Shown here: piece by piece, positions 57,301 to 63,300 of the stretch
Layout of the letters: each line of letters starts with the position of its first letter
Numbering within the stretch: position 1 is the stretch's first letter
NCBI RefSeq assembly: GCF_004210375.1
Contig: NC_134837.1
Location: 21,895,586 to 21,959,585 of the forward strand
DNA: 64,000 nucleotides
Source: Tachypleus tridentatus
Lineage: Eukaryota; Arthropoda; Merostomata; Xiphosura; Limulidae
Reading direction: 5' to 3'
Program-made: the position numbers and the translations under genes
Notes under the pieces: generated by a model
Databases searched by the model: none
What the model was told of the DNA's origin: nothing
Seen by the model: the letters and a program-made list of their open reading frames with translations, nothing else

Positions 57301-60300
57301 GATATAAGTTTATAACAATTAAAGTTCAACTTTCTATGATCCAACCAAGAGCATGAACACGCAATTTTACAAATATTGTCTGTGTTCTTACAATAACTAT
57401 GCCACCGGGGGGTTGGGGTGCACCTAAAAGAAGCAAGGCAAAACTAAAGCCAACAGTTGATGCCAGATGAAATCAACTTATTGAGGTATATAATGTAAAA
57501 AAAAAAAAAAAATTTGCTACTGTCTCTAACAGTATACAGATAGTCAAGAAATATCCAAGATACATTACAAAGACAAACATGAGAAAGTTTGTTGGATTTA
57601 CTTCGTACTGTAAGTAACTTTTCCGTTTTTCCTCATAAGATTAAACACTCATTTTGAGAGGAAGTGTGATCTATTATTCCAAAAAAATCTGTACTGCCTA
57701 AGAAACAAGTGTTGAATATAGATCTTTTCCTTTTATGGCACTAACATCAAAGGGAATATTAAGGTAGTATTATTGCAACTTAGTAAAAATGAAGAATGTA
57801 TTTTAGCCAGAAAAGCTTTAAACCAGTATTGAACCTTTTGCGCAGTAAAAAAACAAAAAAACTTCATTCGACAGAACAAGGATAACCTACTGAAACACAA
57901 GTTATGAAATGGTTTAGTCTCTTTTTATTTAAGTAGCTTATGAATATTAAAAATTTGTAATGATTTAGTAGTTAGGTGTACAAGTGCCTCAGACTGAAAA
58001 TTGTCCAAATTTAGAACATGAAAATTCAGACATTTTTTTTTAATGTGGAAAAGTATTCTATCGCAGTCTAAGTCATTGATAGTTTGGATAAAGGTCTCCT
58101 CAGGAAAAGAAAGGAACGTCCATCATATTTCAAAACTAAGAACACCAAATTGTTATTATTGTATATACAGTTCAGCCAGTAGAGACTGAAATCGAATGCT
58201 TTGAGGGCAAACTTACATTGGTCATTCATAGCGACTGCAGAGAATAATAAGAAACTACAAATTCTGTATCGTATGTCTTCAGTAAAACAATTAAGGGTCC
58301 GATTTTTAATTTTTCCATGGTAACTTCCAATAGCCAGGAGGAAGAAGAGAGGGCCCAAGTAAACGGTTAGTAATTCCAAGACTCTTCGTCAAGGTAAATT
58401 GTCATTGAGAATTGTGTGACTTCTAATAAAACAAGATATTCTCAGTTTCATTGCAATGGCACCTCAGCTTGAAGAGTTCTCTTTCATAATCATAGCATTA
58501 ACTTTGTAGATGAGGTTGTGCTTTTGATTGGATTGATATATGGTGGTTTAAAAACATAACTGTGTGAATCTCTCTGCTTCCATGAAGAATTCATTTACAT
58601 ACCTTATTGTATAGGTATTTCTCTTCAGAAAGAGTAATTCAGTATTCCTTCAACCAACTCACAAGTTTTGAGGTCATTTTGTATGCTTAGTGAGCGTGGA
58701 ATGAATACCTGTCTTCCATGTGATATTCACAGGAAAAATGTAGATAACTGAGCTGTGTTTATATGGTTATCCTGGTAGTGGAAAACTATTTCATAAAATG
58801 AATGAAGCATTTCACCCTGAAAAATTTTTATTCTGCAAAGAATATCAGTTGCATGAAAAACAATGTATACAGGATTTGAGATTCGAAATAAATTCAAATT
58901 TGACAGGTGCTTCTTTGCAAAATTTGTCATTTTGTGTGAGTTAGGCTTTAGAACAGTGTTTCTCAATCACCAATCTTCGAACAACACCTTGTCAACAACA
59001 CCTTGCAAATGTGTGGGTTTTACAAAAACTAACATAATATTCATATGTAAATCTAATTTGTTTCGTTGTATTTGCATTTGAAAAATCCGCGACAGTTTAA
59101 GGAGGCACAAAACTGATTCTTAGAATTAAAACCAAAGCAAAACGTTGACTTAGAATAAAATGTACTGCTGAATATAGGAACATCACGAACAAAGACAAGT
59201 GTAAATTTATGGAAAAGAAGCAAGAGGTTAGTCTGATTATTTATCCAAGTTTTTATGATAGTAAAGTACTCCAACGTGTGGTCTTCTAAATTTATAATGA
59301 TCAGAAGAGAAATAAAATTCTCAATAACTATCATGTCTCGAAATCCACCTATAAATAAGATGTTGTCACAGATTTTATCTTAACAGAGCAAGTTATGAGA
59401 GACATAAATTACCAGCATCAATCAAAAGGTCAGGCAAGTCGTGAGCTAGTTTAAGAAAAGACAAAAAAATACCTGTTTCCTTTAGCTGCTGCCGGTGAAT
59501 ATTGCTATACCATATTCTGTAACATAAAATACGGTCCTTTTTTTTTTCTCTTAATTTATAATTCAGTGGCACGTCTTTGGGCTTACAATAGTAAAAACTG
59601 ATGTCGATACCCGCGATTTACAGAGCCAGATAGCTTTTTATGTAGCTTTATGGAAAATTAGGGACGGCTAGCGCAGACAGTTCTCGTGTATCTCAAAATT
59701 CAACCCAAAATCATTAAACATTCTATCACCAAAATGGCTAAAAGACACCTATAGTCCCAGAAATATACAAGTCACACTACCAGATGCAAAACCCCAACAT
59801 AAAAAAAAAATTGTAACAAGAGATATAAACATCGAAGACATAAATAAAAAATTAAAAATACAAAACATATAATTTTAACAAAATCCAAAGAGTCATGTCA
59901 GCTAGAATTCAAAAGCTTACCATTCTCTTTAAGATTACACTACACGAAAATGGACATATTATCGACGTAATTAAAAATGGGGTCACCATATGTTGTCAAA
60001 GATACACATTGCAAGAGGTGAAAACACCGGCAATTATAGTAGCACTGTGCTTCAATTGCCAAATAGATAGTACAAATAAACAGTAATCCACATCTATTAT
60101 CACAGCCATCACAAACATGGTAATAAACTGTACGGCCGAAATACAAAATCCTAATAATGACACAACTACATAACCATACTTATATCATTAGCAACAAAAC
60201 ACTTACTACTAATTCCACCATAAATAATTTAGACATTAATGACCAACACTAAAACATAAATTCAGTGTTCTTCATGTGAATATCCAAGGTGGTCTTGCTT

Positions 60301-63300
60301 CCAAGAGATACGAGATTGAAGATTTGTAGATGCTAATATTATGTGTATAACCGAGACTCTTATCACAAAGACGTTGTCTTTAAAATTTAGCAGCAATATA
60401 ACCGTTAGGGCAGATAGAAAACATATGCAGCGACCCTAACCGAGGTGTAGCCCTAATCTATAAATTAACATTAGCAATCACAAGCATAAACTTCGAAAGC
60501 ACAAATTAGTGCATAGTCATAGATGTGACAATAGCAAATAACCTCAAAACTACAATCGCAGGGATCTACTACCTACTCACGAGTTAAAGTTAGAGTTCTT
60601 AAATAGTAAAAAGTCAGTATTTTTAAGTGACTTAACGTCAACTCACTGGTGCACACGCATAAATTCTATGTATCGCTTCTTGAGATTTAAATATAAAATA
60701 TATAGAATTTCATGTTGCACAAGATATAGATAGTTACCATTTTCTTATATAGTGTAACTTCTATCTTGCCCTCCACCAAACCAAACCAATACCGGAAACA
60801 AAATTTAACTACAATAAAGCAGATTGGCAACATTACAAAGGAAAGTTAGACGAATTAACACCAGATTCAACAATAACAAGTACCTCATGTCCACAAAACA
60901 TGGATTTTTTTGGTTTTTTTTTTATTTCGCGCAAAGCTACTCGCGGGCTATCTGCCCTAGCCGTCCTTAATTTAGCAGTGAAGGACTAGAGGGAAGGCAG
61001 CTAGTCATCACCACCCACCGCCAACTCTTGGGCTACTCTTTTACCAACGAATAATGGAATTGACCACATTATAACATTATAACGCCCTCACGTCTGGGAG
61101 GGCGAGCATGTTTGATGCGAGCGGGATTCGAACCCCCGAGTCTCAGATTACGAGTCGAACGCCTTAACACACTTGGCCATGCCGGGCCGCTACTCAGAAA
61201 CAGAAATCAGTTATTACTTGAACATCTCAAGGCACTCTTCAACCTTTCACTCAAAAATGGTATATCTCTGTCTCTTAGAAGCGAGCGAATATCCTCGTGT
61301 CTTTATAAACCAAGCTATCTGACCAGATGCGTAGAAAGAATTGTAGAAATAATAATAAATGACAGATTAAATCATTACCATTTTGTTAGATTGACTGAAA
61401 TCGTAATACATAGCTTTAACAAAAGAGAGTGCACGGTTGTTTGCCTTCTCGGTTTATAGAAGACTTTCTATACAATCTGGCATTCAGATCTAAGGTTCCG
61501 GGTGTTAAGAGTTGGAATTACCGCAAGGAGTTAGTCATTCGCTGGTTATCAAACTTTATAGAAAATAGAAAATGTCTTATAAACGTCGAGAGCACTTACT
61601 CCGAGTATTTTACTCCAGAGGCAGGAATAGCTCAAGAAGGGGTATTTATGCCCATACTCTTCATTATGTATTGATATGTACGTAAAATGCTATTAAACGA
61701 CTAAATTTTCTGTTTCACTTCAAAATTTGCAGACGATGTAGCTATCTAGATTTTCGAAACGCCATCAATAGCGGCGATGAATTTACAGCCCTCATTAAAC
61801 AACATCTCGGAACATTGTTCTAAGAAATTAATAAAAATACCAAAAACACAAATCTTAGAGTTGGTAAAAGTAACGAAACTAAATAAAATCAGCCCCAAAC
61901 TATAACTTAACGAAACACTTCTCCAAACAGCCATTTCAGCAAAATTTCTTGATCTAATCTATGACACAAAATAAACCTGGCAAAAACATATAAATGAAAT
62001 TTGAAACAAAATCTTGAAAAGAATAAATCAAATTAGAAGTTTGTCAGGAAATAATACAGGTACACTGGCTAAAATGTTACAAATATACAAACAATATATA
62101 CGATCAATAATAGGATACGCTTGCCCAGCATAGATCAATGTCGCACCCAAGAGAATTAAACAACAAAATGCAGTACTTACTATAGTACATATAAAGTTCC
62201 CCGCTCAACAATCTCTAAATTTCTACATAAATACGCAAACAAAAAAATCACTCCATGACAGAATTCTAAGCAGATCATTCACGTACTTCAAGAAAAAATT
62301 AAATAAAAACGATATGTTACGCGCATTAGATCGCTATATCATACGTGATGGAACTTTTAAATATGTACCATACGTTTAGTAATGTGCCATCTATTGCTAG
62401 ACCTATATAACTTATAATTTTGTTATTATGTAGTGTATTAAACGGGTATTTATGTAAATACACTTAAAATAAGCCAACAATAGGGAAAGCACTGACATAT
62501 ATGTCTCCCAGTGTAAATGATGAACGTTAGAACATAAATTGCCGTGATATGGGTTTTGAATTCATATCAATTAATATTTGTGAAGGCAATGCCTTCTATT
62601 GTGTTGCGTTCAACATTTAACAGTTGCCTAAACATAAAATTGATAATAACACCATAAATGAGGAAGGGGAGAGGTAAGGAATGCACCTAGCCCTCCCACG
62701 TCAATCCAAAAAACCTAAATACCAATAAATAGAAATAGTGTAAGTATATTTAGCCATGACTTTTTTGCATATCACCTAAATGTTGAAAAGTATTTAATTA
62801 ACTACAACCTACATTTGTTTAAAACTTACATTCAGTTTCACTGTGGAAGGACATTTTGAGTAACGTTAAACATGTCAGTATTTATGTCAATAGATGATTA
62901 TATTATATTTAAATGTCGATTTATTTTGTTAAATATTTAAACTGATAGACAAGAGGGAAGTCTGATAGTCACTAGCATCCACCACCAACTTTTAGGCTAC
63001 TATTGCCTGACCAATAAAGTGATTTGGTCATCACTTTTATAGCATACTCACGACCAAAGTGCAAAGGGCATTTATTAAGCAATACGTCGTGAACCATGAA
63101 CCATCGAATCACAAGAGTTCAAGCAAATCAATAAACTACGCTATGCTAATATGTAAACGGGTGGTGATATATATATATATAAATTTTACATGTATTTCTT
63201 GATAATATGTCATTCGTATTTTGAGGAAATTAGATATATCATTACCTATGTAAACAACGTTTGTGATTTTACATCACAATTAAACATAATCAATAAGTGT

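Noticed and set aside
58068-59334. Open frames on both strands at 58.0-59.3 kb
   Set aside because: Compositionally like translated AT-rich DNA. Some charged stretches hint at a dead transposon, but no motif could be named.
56774-61188. tRNA-like segments at the ends of SINEs considered as tRNA genes
   Set aside because: They are followed by the same SINE body in each copy and cannot form a full cloverleaf with a normal anticodon arm. They are SINE heads.
61112-61459. 115-codon plus-strand open frame
   Set aside because: Its first third is SINE sequence read across the LINE junction. Only the later RT motif belongs to a real, dead, retroelement.
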